Origin: Heterocephalus glaber
Taxonomy: Eukaryota; Chordata; Mammalia; Rodentia; Bathyergidae
Assembly: GCF_000247695.1 (NCBI RefSeq)
Contig: NW_004624855.1
Span: forward strand, 2,254,707 to 2,318,706
Length of the DNA: 64,000 bases
Reading direction: 5' to 3'
Positions 25,779 to 38,616 of the stretch are shown in pieces (position 1 is the stretch's first letter; each line of letters begins with the position of its first letter). Made by a program: the position numbers and the translations under genes. The notes under the pieces were generated by a model. That model was given only the letters and a program-made list of their open reading frames with translations. It was not told where the DNA came from and made no database searches.

Positions 25779-27434
25779 TAAAAAAGGGCGGGGGGCGAGA
25801 TTTCTACTCCTATAGTTCTTTTTACTCTCCATGAAATTCCAATTCCAATTTACAGCAGTAATGTCCTAGAGATGCAATGCTTTTGATAGTACAATTCAAA
25901 TATACATACTTTTAGATTAATATATTTTCAGCATTCTAATATTCATCTGTTATTTCTAGAAAAAGTGGAATAACAATATAGCAAAATATATGGCACAGAT
26001 CTCTGCGTAGCCAAATTAACTCATTTTAATCATTCATTAAATTCTGAAAAAATAATCTGAAAAAGCACTAGCAAATTATCTCAATTTAAAAGGAAGACAA
26101 TTCTACTTATATTACAACAAAGGAAAACAAGGATCTCAAGGCAAATTCTACATTAACTGATTCAAATATCACTTCCAGGAAGAATGCTCTTAGATGAATA
26201 ACTCAGGGGTATAAAAAGTAGAAATCTTGCACAAAAAAACCTAAAGAGAAGGGCACTCCTTTGTCTCTTATTCATTCATTCTCAGAAAATGAGAGCATGT
26301 ACAGAATGTAAAAGGAAGAGGTGCCAAGAACCAGGAAGGCTATTAGGAAAGATGTGTCAAAAATTCAACTCTTACTCATCCCACCAACAGATACATATTC
26401 AGTGCCTATTATGCCCACTAGTAGAACGAGCTATACAGTGATGTACGAAATATACACAATGCACATCATAAGCTTTTCATAGCTTACATCATATAGTATG
26501 TTTCAAGAAAAGTATAAAGGTATTTCTCTTAATTTCATGCATTGGAAGTTCTAGCTTTAAAGAAATGGAAAAAATTTGAAAAAAAACCTAAGCCATATTA
26601 AAAGTTAAAACGGTTAAAGATATTGTCCTTAATTTATAAAAGGCTCATTAAAACTGCCAAGAAAACAAGAAGATGGCAAACAACACAAAGAGACAATTCA
26701 CAAAATAAACTGAAATAGCAATAAGACATGAATACTTGTTTTCACTTATGCTAGTAATCAGACACCTGAAGTAAAAACAAGATCCCTCTCTATGGCCTAC
26801 TTTATATTTGCAAACACTTTTCAGTAATACTCACAGCTAAGAAGAATATAGTAAGGTATATACTTTGTGTCACCTATGCATTCACACACTTCCCCGAGGG
26901 AAATTTTTAATAGATATTAAAATACCAGCCAATAAATTTGCATACCAAGACATTCACCGCAGTCTAGAATAGTAAGAACTGTTAACAATTTAAATGTTTT
27001 AATGTTTTACTAACATAATAAATGTTCATACTACATTCAGGTACGCGCACTTCAACCTAAAGGATCTCTTTCCTACTGCTATATAATCTACTTGGCAATT
27101 AATCATTCTTATGATCTCCTTTATTTGCTCTAATAAACTGTTATTTAAAACTTTTATCATGTCTTTTATGTCTAAATAGATAATATATAAAATAAAAAAC
27201 CACAGACTCTGAATTATAACAAATATGGATTAGAGACCTGGCTTCAAGTATTCTATACTAAAACATCTCTTGAGGCCTCACATTCCCAGTTTGGAAATGC
27301 ACATCTATTTTATAAGTTCACCATAAATAATTTACCTAAAATAATGACACACTACTTAGATGATGGCACATATGTAGATGACGGATATAAATTTCTTACC
27401 ATTGCTGCATTAAACCATGTATTATAAAGTTTCT

Positions 27435-27515
27435 ACTACCTCTTCACAACTAGATTATAAATCCTGTGAAAGCAGGGCATGCTTTATGTTATACTTTATT
27501 TACCTAATAAAAAGA
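27435..27515 (+). repeat. L2 fragment
   Basis: 'agattataaatcctgtgaaa' and 'gcagggcatgctttatg' resemble the L2 3' end. Short. Confidence 0.4.
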
Positions 27516-28184
27516 CTGGCTGGCTGGGGGGAGTATAGGAATATTCACAAGAGATAAGCCAAATGCAAGGACATCAATAGAGAAGAAAGAAAAGGTCAAC
27601 TGGTGTACAGGACCCAACTTATGCGAAGGCACCATCAAGAATGTTTAGGAACTGGGAAGAGTTCAGTGTGGATGGAGATTAAATCTAAGAGGCAAAGAGG
27701 TTCAGCAGAACTAGTTAGTCTGGACCTCAAGCTTAAGAATGTCTCAAATTTGGCTACTGTTGACAGGCAAATCTGTGTACAGACTCAAGTCAAGACTTCT
27801 TCAGAAATGTGGCCTCTTAGTGGCATTCATGGCCTCCTTAATTCTTGCTAAATTTGAGGTAGGGAGATCTCCAAATCAGCTCCCTGGGCCCGGTTACTGA
27901 ACAGATGCCACTCAGTTTACCACTGGAGCCTCCAACCTAACACCAGCACTGCCAGATACAGAGCACACACTGCTGGAGAAAGAGCACTTACCATCAAGTG
28001 AGCCTGCAAGGGAAACATGTGAAGGGAAGAGCAACTTCATGGGTAAATTAGTACAGTTAAGTTTCAGGTTTTAAATTTCCTTCACAAGGTCAAGCTAATT
28101 ACACTCCCTTTCTAGTTAACTGTTCCTCAATATTCCTTTTTCTTTTCAGTTCAGGGTTGAAGTCTCATCAAAAATGTTTCTAGC

Positions 28185-28271
28185 AGGACCAGGGATTTAG
28201 CTCAGTGGATCTGTCGCCTGCCTCGCAAATGCAAGCTCCTGAGTTTGATACCAGGTACCAAAAAAAAAAAA
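28185..28271 (+). mobile_element. ID SINE (squirrel type)
   Basis: Full copy with an A12 tail. Flanks 'tttctagca' and 'tttctagca' form the target duplication. Confidence 0.88.
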
Positions 28272-28449
28272 TTTTCTAGCATTTCCAAAGTATTTTTTCT
28301 CCAATTTACTTTTAACATCCTACTTCCTTAAATGTGTAGTAACACAGCTTTTAAATTATGTGTTTTTGTTCAAAACACATAAATTAGTCAGTGTTCACTA
28401 CAAAAACAGTTTTAATATAAGATATATAAATAGGTAAGGATTTCCAAGG

Positions 28450-28830
28450 TAGGCTTACAATGGCCACTTGCAGAATCAGGTGTGGAAGAGTACAAAAGGG
28501 TTGTCTGCATGTTGGAAATTCAAAGGATCCATCCAGTCAAGGGTCGAAGGTCTGGAGTTCACTGTAGTGCCCCATGCGGGCAATAATAGGAGGCCAAAGG
28601 GTCTGCAATGGAAGGCTAAAGGGCCTGTGCTGGGAGCCAGGATACAGGTGTCCAAGGCGAAGGCAAAGACTAGAGCTCCTCTGAATAAATAGCAGTGAGC
28701 CTTCCTTCTGCCTTTCCCTTTTTACCCCATTCTGGGTGCAAGCCTTTCAGTTGGTGCCACTTAGAACCAGGGTGGGTCTTCTGCCTTCAGTAAATATATT
28801 CAGCCACACCCAGAATTAATCCAACTTTTT
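28450..28830 (-). mobile_element. MaLR-type LTR, partial
   Basis: The right part (agtaaatatattcagccaca, then attaatccaa) parallels 6270-6310 of the preceding MaLR copy, and the 'ttggtgccacttagaaccag' stretch parallels 6230-6250. The left end is unclear. Confidence 0.5.
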
Positions 28831-29063
28831 TTTTTAATGCAGATTTTCTTTTTTTTTCAATTAGACAATTCTTAATCAGACTGACAGAACAGCCAACTAT
28901 CACAACATGATATCCAAAGTAAGTGTGTGATGAAGGGTTCAAAGCCAACTGATACAAAGCTGCCATCATTTTACCTTGCCAAGCAAAGCCATTATTTTTA
29001 TATTTTTTAAAATATAAAATCTGCCACCATTTTTTCCCCAAAAAAGCAACGCACAATTTACCC

Positions 29064-29093
29064 GCGGAAAATAACTTTGCGGAAAATAACTTT
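29064..29093 (+). repeat. 15-bp tandem duplication
   Basis: 'gcggaaaataacttt' twice in a row, immediately before a squirrel L1 3' fragment. Confidence 0.85.
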
Positions 29094-29103
29094 CCAGAAA
29101 AAA

Positions 29104-29290
29104 ACCACTTGTGTCAGGGAATGGAATTAATGAAAAATGAAAAAATGGAATCAAAGTCTTTGTAAATGGGCATGGGTGGAGGGGTTGAAGGGAGGGCAGG
29201 GGAATGAGGAAAAAGTAAGAATCAAGATAGTAAAGGTACAAATCTCCAATGATGAATGTCATTATACTGTATACCTAAAATGTACCACTA
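29104..29290 (+). mobile_element. Squirrel-type L1 3' end fragment
   Basis: Repeats the order seen at 1-182: 'aaatggaatcaaagtctttg', polypurine tract, 'aagaatcaagat', 'ccaatgatgaatgtcatta', 'taaaatgtaccacta'. Confidence 0.65.
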
Positions 29291-29769
29291 GTGTCATTTT
29301 ATAGCTCTACTGCAGGCTGACAACATTGGTGCCTATCTGGGAACCCATTAAAGGAGTCAATCCTTTAATGGCTTATTCTTCCAGAGAAACTTTCCTTAAA
29401 TGCATTTTACTTTGAAATTCTTCCCAAGTCTTTCTGGCATTAGCCTGTCAGTAACAGAGACCGCTGCTTTGTGTGAGGCAGCACCTCTTTCTCTACCTAC
29501 CCTTTCTGTCTCTTCTGTAGCCCCTAACTCCTCACACTTCTTTTTGCTCTTCTCTTTCCATCCATCCACTCTCCCTACAATCACTTCTAGAACACCACAC
29601 ACCACCAGATCTCTTGTTCTGGCTGACTGTCTTACAGCACCCTGAGGATCATACACTTCGCATACCCTGAGGAATAAATGGCACAAAAACAAAACAAAAC
29701 CAAAAAACTCTCTCACAATCAAAGCTATAAAACAATCTCACAGACTTTAACACAAAATTTTCAGTTGTG

Positions 29770-29842
29770 GGGGCTGGGGATTTAGCTCAGCGGTGCCCAG
29801 GCCTGCCTCAGAAGCGCATGGTCCTGAGTTTGATCCCCAGGT
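29770..29842 (+). mobile_element. ID SINE, short-tailed
   Basis: From 'gggctggggatttagctcag' to 'tttgatccccag', without the GGTACC-A tail. Flanks share 'tcaaaattttcag' interrupted by a T run. Confidence 0.8.
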
Positions 29843-30359
29843 CAAAATTTTTTTTTTCAGCTATGAATTCAAAAACTACATAAAATGCTACCAGACACCT
29901 AAATATAGCAAAATAAATTCTTAAACTGTTCAAGGTTATTATCTGAATATTTAACAAGGCTTAATGACAGTAAATACAGCAAAGTGATTGGTAACCTGAT
30001 CTAAACCTAGACTTAAGAGTACTATCAAGCCTATCTGCTCTACTTAAAATAAACGGTAGGTAACTGTACAATTCACTTAGATGGACTAAGGACTAGAGAG
30101 AAAAAAAGAAATTCAATGCGTCAAAACTGCTTTCATTTAAAGTGAATTTTCTAAGCTTATCTAAGGGTAGAAGAGGACAAGAAATAAATGTTGCTTCAAC
30201 CAAAGAAAGAGCCTAAAATAGGAATAATTTCTAATAAAATACTACTTAAGACTATTCACTACCCTACTATTGTAAGAAATACTTTTATAACAGGTCATAA
30301 CAAACAAAAAATATTGTAAGGATACAATTTTATGAAGTTCCAATACGCTCACAAACAAG

Positions 30360-30480
30360 CTTATTCATTCTTTTGCCAAATACATCCTGGGTATTTCATG
30401 TGATGAACACAGTACTAGACACTTGGGAAACAAAGAGAATGCCCAAGATGACCGTCACTACCCTCAAGTACGTCCGTCAG
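30360..30480 (+). repeat. Old interspersed repeat (L2-like)
   Basis: 'acagtactagacacttggga' and 'ccgtcactaccctcaag' belong to a common mammalian motif of this kind, also seen at 36000-36110, 44690-44800, 49714-49800, 55525-55620 and 60255-60350. Confidence 0.45.
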
Positions 30481-32329
30481 AATAAGAAAGATATATGAAC
30501 AAATTATTAAAATGATAAAAAAAAATGTAAATAGCTGATTAACATAAGACAGTATTCAACCTCACGGATAATTTTTAAATGCCAATTATTTAAAATAGAT
30601 TTTTAACCTATCAAGCAGGAATAGACTTATAATAGCAAAATAAACACACATATTCTTGGCAAAAACTGCCATAAATATTCTAATGAGAATTTAGCAATAT
30701 AAAGATCTTAAAGAACACACCTTTATGATATATAAATTCAATATATACAATTCTGTACTTAAAAGAATGAAACAGTGCAGTATAACTAAAATACACACAC
30801 ATACACACAAAATGAAACAGCAATTACACTTTCAGGATTTTATTCTAATAAAGTAGCATGAATATACAAACACTGAATTAAAAACAATGCCTCTAGTATT
30901 GTTGTTTATAATACCAAAAGAAATAGAAACATCTTTAAAAATACAACAAAAGACTTGTTAAGATCACAACTTCCTGGAAATACAAGAAAACATGCAGTAG
31001 GAATCAGTACACAGTTGCTACACAACAGAAGTTTCTACTGCAGACCACATCTATGCCAAAAATTACACAATAAAAATCACCACATCCTACCTTCTTCTTC
31101 CATCCCACTTTCTTTCTACACTTTGTGAATTTACCAGAATTTACCAGGAAGCCATTAGCTTTGCCCTATTATACAGATGACATCCAAAGTTTAGTTAAAA
31201 GTAAATGTCAAGGCCATAATTAACTGATCTTTAAAACATTTTTTTCTACTTCACAACATCTGATATTAAACTACATCCTACAACCAATATTTTAAAAAGG
31301 CTCTGTACCAGTTTAATTGCAGTTGCTTTTTCCTTAATGATATATATACTTGTGATGCATCTAACAATCAATGATACCTTAGAGCTATGAAATGTTACTC
31401 TTCAATATCTCAATTTCAAGCATAAGACAGCTAGAAGTGAAGAAGCAGAGGCCAAAATAAATATCAACCCAAGCAATCTGTGCCATCACACCTGGCTGAA
31501 TTTTATTTTTCTTTTATGCTTGATCCATGGCTAAAATTTTTTAATTGAGTATGTAAATTTTGGTATCTAAAATGTTTGTATATCTATAACTTAGAAAGAC
31601 ATTTCTCTCTCATTCTGTATTTTCCTATCTCCAGAAAGTGATATCCAATGGTATTATAAAATCTCTTAAAGGGGCTCTATCCTGACTGGCTTACAGATAA
31701 ATAAATGCTTCTACAAGCTGAGTATTTCTAAAATCTCCAGAAATTAAGGAAAATGAACCTTTAATTCATTGAGGGAGAAAAAGAAGTATCTTCTAGAAAC
31801 TAAGTTAGAAACAGTATAAGCATGCACATTCATACAGTTTAGGTAAGTCTTTGCAAATAAGACTATAGTTTATAATCTTGTTTTAATAAAAACAGCTGTT
31901 TTTCTCTAACTTATCTCTGTTAAGTATATGAATAGATTTTTATCCTACTTATATATGTTCTTGCTAAATACATACATATAGATTTACTAATGAACAAGCT
32001 AGCATTACTTCTACTTAATGCTTAGGATTACAAAAAATGTAAATTTGCATTTAATCAAATTAAATAATTATTTTGACAAACTTTCAATAATAATTATGTC
32101 ATTTATAAAGGGTTTATATAACTTTTTAATTACTATTAAATTGAGTTAATGTTCACTAGATAGCTCTACCGCTAAGATGTAGTAATTATTAAATATAATT
32201 TGTCTATATATTTCTTATTTTTTGTGCTTACAAAAAGGCTATATATGAGTCTGTTAATGAATGTATTCATTCTGGATACAGAAAGTTATAGAAGGTTCAT
32301 GAAAAGAGAATTTTATTCCTCATGGTCAA

Positions 32330-33045
32330 TGATGGCTTTGTTTTATTAATTTTATTGGTACATTTTAGGTATACAATATGACATTCATCATTAGAAATTG
32401 GCACTTCTACATAATCTCTCTTGGTTCTTATTTTTCCCCCATTCCCCTGCCCTCCCTTCAACCAACCCCTCCACCTTCCCCATTTACAAAGACTTTGTTT
32501 CCATTTCCTCATATTAATTCCATTCTCTTCTTTCCTTTCCCCTACCCCTCCCACTTCTCCTTCCCCTTTGCCCCCTTTCTTCCTATTTCACATTATACCT
32601 TTTAGTCCTTATTTACAGTTTGTTTCTCACATCAGAGAAACTATTCAGTATTTACACGTGTGTGTCCTATTTGTTTCACTTAAGAGTATCACCTCAATGT
32701 GCATCCATTTAGCTATAAATGTCTCTTAATTTCTCACTTTTTATGGCTGAGTAGTACTCCATTTTATTTTTTTAAACCCACATTTTCTTTATCCAGTCTC
32801 CAGTTGATGGGCAATTGGGCTGGGTCAAATGGGTCTTCCAATCTTATTTCTTTGAGGTATCTCCATACTGATTTCCACAGTGGTGGCACCAGTCTACACT
32901 CCCACCAACAGTGGAGCAGGATTCCTTTTTGCTCACAGCCCCACCAGCATTTGTTTTTGGTTGATTTCATGATAGCAGCCATTCTTTCTTGGGTGAGGTG
33001 GAATCTCAGCATTGTTTTCATTTGTATCTCTCGAATGCTGGATTT
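32330..33045 (-). mobile_element. Squirrel-type L1 3' end, the longest copy
   Basis: Minus-strand copy of the family: terminal segment and polypyrimidine (plus-strand) tract at 32350-32600, then 'ggctgagtagtactccattt' and, further in, the 'ccacagtggtggcaccagtc' and 'cactcccaccaacagtgga' phrases typical of the L1 3' region read in reverse. 5'-truncated at about 33045. It lies in the same orientation as MAP3K4. Confidence 0.75.
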
Positions 33046-34615
33046 TTAAAAATAAGATTTTCAAAAAGATCTCCAGTATCAAATATGATACTGACACAAA
33101 ATGAAATTTGGTTTTCTCTGTTGCAATGTCAGAGGTTTTTTTAGATTACTGACCTGCTCTTACCATAAAGTTATAAATGTTATTCTTTATTTTTTGTGCT
33201 ATGTGTCTAGATAGCAAAGATTCTGTTTTATCAGGATAACATAAAATATACCATTCTATGGTATATGCTTATACCCTTGATTATTTAAAAAAACAAGTAT
33301 CTCACCTAAGAAAGTTGTTTTACAATCATGTTATTTGCCTCTATTTACTTTTAAGTTTTACTCTCAAGTATACAGTCAATTATTGTTTGACAACCCATGA
33401 TCCCATCATAAAGCACTCAAACCTCCTGATAACTTTTGACATTTTTTCTTCCCCAAGTCAAATTATAAATGATATTTTTGCCCCTAGAACTGTTTTTGAG
33501 ATTTACCCATAGTCCTCTGAAAGGTCTCAAGAGATATGCTCTTTCACTTTGTGAGAAAAGAAGTGTTAGAAATAATTGGGATTATTTGATGTTACTACTG
33601 ATGAACATCAAATCAGAAAAAGATACTTAGCCTTCTGTAAGTTAAATTTGTATGGGAAAAACACTATAAATATTTGAGACATTGTTTGCTACATGAGTTC
33701 CCAGAGAATTGTCATTTCTCTCCTTGGCCATGACATGTTTCCAAACAACTGTGTCCTAATGCTACTTTGCTTATGTTAAACAAGTGCATACTATTATCAA
33801 TAATGATTTCAACTTCTTTAATTTGAATCTAACATCTTCTAGGCCACCGGTTTTCAAATGAAGATTCACAACACTGACCTATGAATTTTTATTCATATAC
33901 AGATGTTTATAGTATATTCCAGTCTTACAGAATCTATTTACGTCATATTTCTGATATGTTCTTAGTATGTTCTTAGTATATGCTTGGTACACCAGCACTA
34001 TGTTATGTTACACCTGAATTTTTTTTCTTGATATAAGATGCTTCCACTTTTATAAATTAGATGTAATACCCTTCTTTCAAAATTGAGTTGTGTTTAAGTT
34101 TGTAAACATTTTGTCCAAAAAGTTTTTGGACTGATTTTTATTTTGCATATCAGAGGAACCATCAAATATGCTTATCAATTGTCTTATTATTTCTTGTAAA
34201 GAATCCTCACTGAATCTTTCACTTTTGAAATTTTTCAAAAATAAGTTTTAAGCTAATTTAAGTTTTCTGTCACTCCACCACTTATCCTAATAGCACCTGT
34301 AATCAGCTGCAGGCCAGACTGCCAATCTTCCACAGAAGGGCTGTCTCAGGCCCATGGAAAAGGACTGTGCCAGATACTTTTGGATACAGGCCTTCGAGGG
34401 CATGTTTAAACAACTCTCAGAAAATATCAGTAGCCTGAGTCAGGATTTCTAGAACTCTAGTCAGGAAGATGGATTCATGAGACTGCTAACCAATGATCAA
34501 GTAGAACAAGAATTACATAGGACTGACCGAACTGATGAAGCATGACTGTAGGTTTTGTTTGGAATACTGCTGCTGTTATTATATTTTAGTTTTTTTGTTT
34601 TATTTTTTTAAATTA

Positions 34616-35006
34616 TCTGCAATGGTTTGGATATGGTCTGTCCCCAAAGGCTTAAGTGTTAAGAGCTTGGTCCCCAGGGTGGTGCAGGTGGGACCTTCAA
34701 AGATAAGGCCTGGTGGAAAGTGCTTCAGTCAATTGTGAGTGTGCCTTGAAAGGGATTAAAGTAGTTCTCTTCAGACTGCAGTCTCACTCTGGCATCTTGT
34801 CTGGCAATGTGATCTCTTGCTCACACACATTCCAACCACTGCTATCCATATGAGGTGATGTAGCCAAGGGGGCCCTCAACAGAGCCTGTGCCGTGATGTC
34901 TGGACTTTCAGCTACCAAAGCTGTGAGCTAAACAAACCCTTTTGCTTAATACAATTAGTCTGTGTCAGGCATTTCAGTATAGTAATAAAAGCACAGACTA
35001 ATACAT
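34616..35006 (+). mobile_element. MaLR-type solo LTR
   Basis: Opens 'caatggtttggatatggtct' and 'gtccccaaaggct', with 'gagcttggtccccagg' further in, and closes 'tttcagtatagtaataaaag'. Typical of rodent MaLR LTRs. Confidence 0.7.
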
Positions 35007-35824
35007 TATAGTTAATTTATGAGATATAAATTAGAATAGTTCTGCCATTGTTTAATCATAGGAAAATGATATGGCAGTTTTTGAAAATAAACTGTAGTGA
35101 TGGGGAAAAGATACATATACACAGATAAAACCTAGGAAAGAAATGTTAATAATAAATATTTTTAGACATTAGGGTTATAATTGTTTATTCTTCATGGTTA
35201 CCATATTCTTCTATAATGGCACGTCTTATTTTTATAACCAGTGAGATTTCTAACTGATTAAGATAGTTTTATTGAGTGAATAAATCTCATTCACTTTTCT
35301 GAGGCAGCAGCAAGCTCAATCTAAAAAAAAAATTACTCAAATACAATGTGCAACATTTAAAAGTGAAAATAACATTAATCTAAATTATAAAGACACAAGT
35401 TAACTGAACAACTAAAAAGAACTTCAAAAGAAAAAGACAGCTGTGACTACTGACCTAAACTAGTTTAGTGTTACACAGCTGAATTTACTAGCAAGATTTA
35501 TGACCTTCCAAGGACCAGTAAGAATTATTTGTACCAGTGTATGAATAATATACAAAATATGTTACAACTAAAACAAGGGAGAATTTGGAAAAGCTAGATC
35601 CTAAAAACCTCTCTCATTTCTATTTCTCCTCATTTCTAGTTTCTGCAGACGTAGAAAAAAAGTTTCTTGAATAATGTATTACAGCTATTTTTAAACTGCA
35701 CCTAGCTTCAAAACATACTTGATTTTTTTAAAGAAAATTAATTGCAGTAGGACTTCCCTTTTCACATTAAACAAAAAAGAAAACAAAAAGGTAGTGATGA
35801 TTACTAGTACACTATAAAAAAGGT

Positions 35825-35995
35825 ATTACTTCATTTAATCTTAATAACAACCTAGGAAGTAGATGCTTTTATTATTCTTGTTTCTCGAAAGAAAAAGATC
35901 GAGAAATAACTTTGGGAAATAACTTTCCCAAAGTCACACAGCTAGTAATTAATATAATACTGAAACCCATGCCCTAACCAATATATTCACTGCTC
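35825..35995 (-). repeat. MIR SINE
   Basis: Reverse MIR: 'ttaatcttaataacaaccta', then 'cccaaagtcacacagctagt' and 'actgaaacccatgcc'. Confidence 0.75.
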
Positions 35996-36976
35996 ATCCA
36001 ACAAGTATCACTGAAGAGCCTGTCAGGTGTTATGCCAGGAATTGGGATATAAAAGACAACAATGTCCCTACCCTCAAGGAGTTTCATGGTAACTGATGTC
36101 AAAAGACAATAAACAAATATGAGCACAAATACATAGCTACAAATGGTGACTCACTCTATGGCAGAAAATTACATGGAGTTCTTAAGACACAAACAGAAGG
36201 ATCTCTAACCTAGGGAGAAGTGGGAGATGTCAGGGTTGACAATAACAATGCTTGAGGGAAGACCTGAAGCAAAACTGCCTCCCCCACACACACACTCACA
36301 CACACTCATGTGTAAATGAAGTCAACTCTTCCTCCTTATGGATTTCTCTATCTGGAAAACTTTAAATACAGATCAGTGTGTTAGAGGAACATGAACAAAT
36401 GGGCTGAGCCAGTCTCATACTCCAACCCAATTTTACTCTAAAATTAATCCAAAATTTTAAACTGATCTTATAGTACTTTCATTTTAAAAACAGAAACCAA
36501 AAGAACAACTCTGTGTAAAAAGGATAAGACACATTCTTACTCTTGTCTTCGAGTATCAATGCTGCTTTCAAAGAGGAAGTACTGGATTTGAATCCTGCCT
36601 ACCTTCAAAATTTCTTTTGATCATTCAGCAGACAAGAATGTATTTGTTCTGGCTCAGTCTCTGGGGACAAGGTACAAAGTAAAAGAACATCCTTTTTATT
36701 TTCAGGGCAGCCATCTTTTTCAAACTGATTATCACAATCCAATTGTAATAAAATCAATTCAGTGTGTCATAATGAACAATTTTTAACAGAACAACATAAG
36801 AATTATCTATATATCATATATTACAAGTTCAAATATTTCATGAAATTGTTATTTCTGCTATACAGCACATACTTATTGTTGCAAAATATATTTTTTATGC
36901 AGGTCACAATCAGTTTAAATACTATCACAAGACACATTCACTGAAGGAAGGCCAGCATTGTAAAAAGAGAGAAAAA

Positions 36977-37109
36977 TTTTTTTTTTTTGGTACCGGGGAT
37001 CGAACTCGGGTCCTTGCACTTCCAAGGCAGGCGGCGGAACCACTGAGCCGCCTGCCTTGCAAGCGCAAGGACCCAAGTTCGATCCCCGGTACCAAAAAAA
37101 AAAAAAAAA
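36977..37109. mobile_element. Fold-back (inverted) pair of truncated ID SINEs
   Basis: A reverse ID tail-half (36989-37035) and a forward ID tail-half (37047-37093) are separated by 11 bases (ggaaccactga). The 47-nt arms pair with three mismatches and are extended by T12 and A16. Similar flanks (aaagagagaaaaatt / aaagagagcgagaaatt) enclose the whole structure, so it probably inserted as one unit. Transcribed within MAP3K4 intron 1 it would form a long hairpin. Confidence 0.85.
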
Positions 37110-37139
37110 GAGAGCGAGAAATTAGCACACCCAAGTAGG

Positions 37140-37550
37140 ATGAATAGCAGTGATCAATATTCTAAACAGGTATCAATCACCTGGGTGGGGGGCCAAGGTC
37201 TTAACTCAGCCTCTCCAGGAAATATCCCTGACCCCCACCCTTACTGAAAATCCTTTTATGCTTGCTACGTGACTTGCCCCCCAATTTGATCCCCATTTAA
37301 GCAATATTACCTGCATGACTGCACTTGTAATCTTATTGGTTGGTCATGGTTTTGTCCCACCTCATGCCTACCTTGTAAATTTCCATTGGGCCTTAGAGTT
37401 TTGTCCCACTTTGTACCCGGCTCACTACATGGCTTTGCTGTATAAAACATATTTGAAAAGTGGGGTGGAGGCCAACCCACTTTCCAATCCCCCTTCTGTC
37501 TCTCTTAGGCAGAAGCTTTTTTTCTCCCAATAAATTTTTCCTACTCTTAA
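37140..37550 (+). mobile_element. Solo-LTR-like retroviral element
   Basis: Has the order of a retroviral LTR: a promoter-like block with TATA box 'gtataaaacata' (about 37440), a pyrimidine-rich stretch, then AATAAA at 37530-37535 followed by a T-rich end. No gag, pol or env sequence adjoins it. The 5' edge is uncertain. It is antisense to MAP3K4. Confidence 0.5.
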
Positions 37551-38528
37551 AAAAATATATATATTATCACAGATTAAAAAGTCAAATCTTACTGCCTACT
37601 TGAGCAGTAAGGCAAGCACAGAAAAGAGTAACAAGTAATCTAACAAGGCTTGAACACTGGTTTTATTTATTGTGGGGGAAAATGTGTGTACAACAAATTT
37701 GGGGAAGATTTCTTACTATTTTCAAAAAATGCACCTTTCATCTCTGCTTTATCCTATAAAGTCTAATCAGTCTAGAAAATACAGCATTGTACAGTGGGCA
37801 AATATCTGTTCCTGTAAGCTTGGGCTGCAGCTGGGCTAAGGAAGTCAGGGGTCTGAAGAACACCTTTGGCTTTGGGCCCTCCCCAAGGAGCAGTGTGAAA
37901 ACCCAGGAAATGGAAACAAAAGCCTGCAGATCTGATCCTAAACTGAAACCTGGAGTAGCTGCAGCCTCTAGAGGTGGGGTTTTCTCATCTCTAAAATGAG
38001 CCCAGATGATCTCCAAGTTCATACATATTGAGAACACGGTTATAGATTTTAAATAATTTTATAAACATTAAAAACTATCATAAAGCAAAACTTTGTTCTG
38101 TCACTACTGAAATTGTTTCTAGTCTACAAGATGATACCCATGTATCACATGGAATCTCATTAAATTTCAATTTTAAATAACAATTCAAAGTAAAGAGACT
38201 TAAAATTTTAAGTTTACTAATTAAGAATTTAGTCCCTATAATCAAGATTATTTTAAAATAAAAATATTAGCATATTTATTATAAAAATTTTTAGGAAAAA
38301 ATTAGCATATAACCCAATTTTTTTCTATGCGCATACTTTTTTAAATGGAACAATACTATTAGAATTTTAAGAAGTTATACCAAATTAATAGTTTAAAAAT
38401 AAGAGAATATGTTCATCCACATGTTAAATCAAGAGAAAAATGAGAATGAATCTAGCATAATAGGCAATTAACTGGCCAAAGAGCACTTTCAGCCTGCTTT
38501 CCTCTGGGAGTTAAAAATCACTATCTGA

Positions 38529-38616
38529 GGGCCGGAGATTTAGTTCAGTGGTTCCACTGCCTGCCTTGAAAGTGCAAGGTCCAGAGTTCGATCCCTGGTA
38601 CCAAAAAAAAAAAAAA
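38529..38616 (+). mobile_element. ID SINE (squirrel type)
   Basis: Full copy. Direct repeat 'cactatctgag' on each side. Confidence 0.9.

Noticed and set aside
33050..34610. Possible old coding or transposase remnant between L1 and MaLR copies
   Set aside because: Some phrases look familiar but no frame gives a continuous or recognisable protein, so I left it unassigned.
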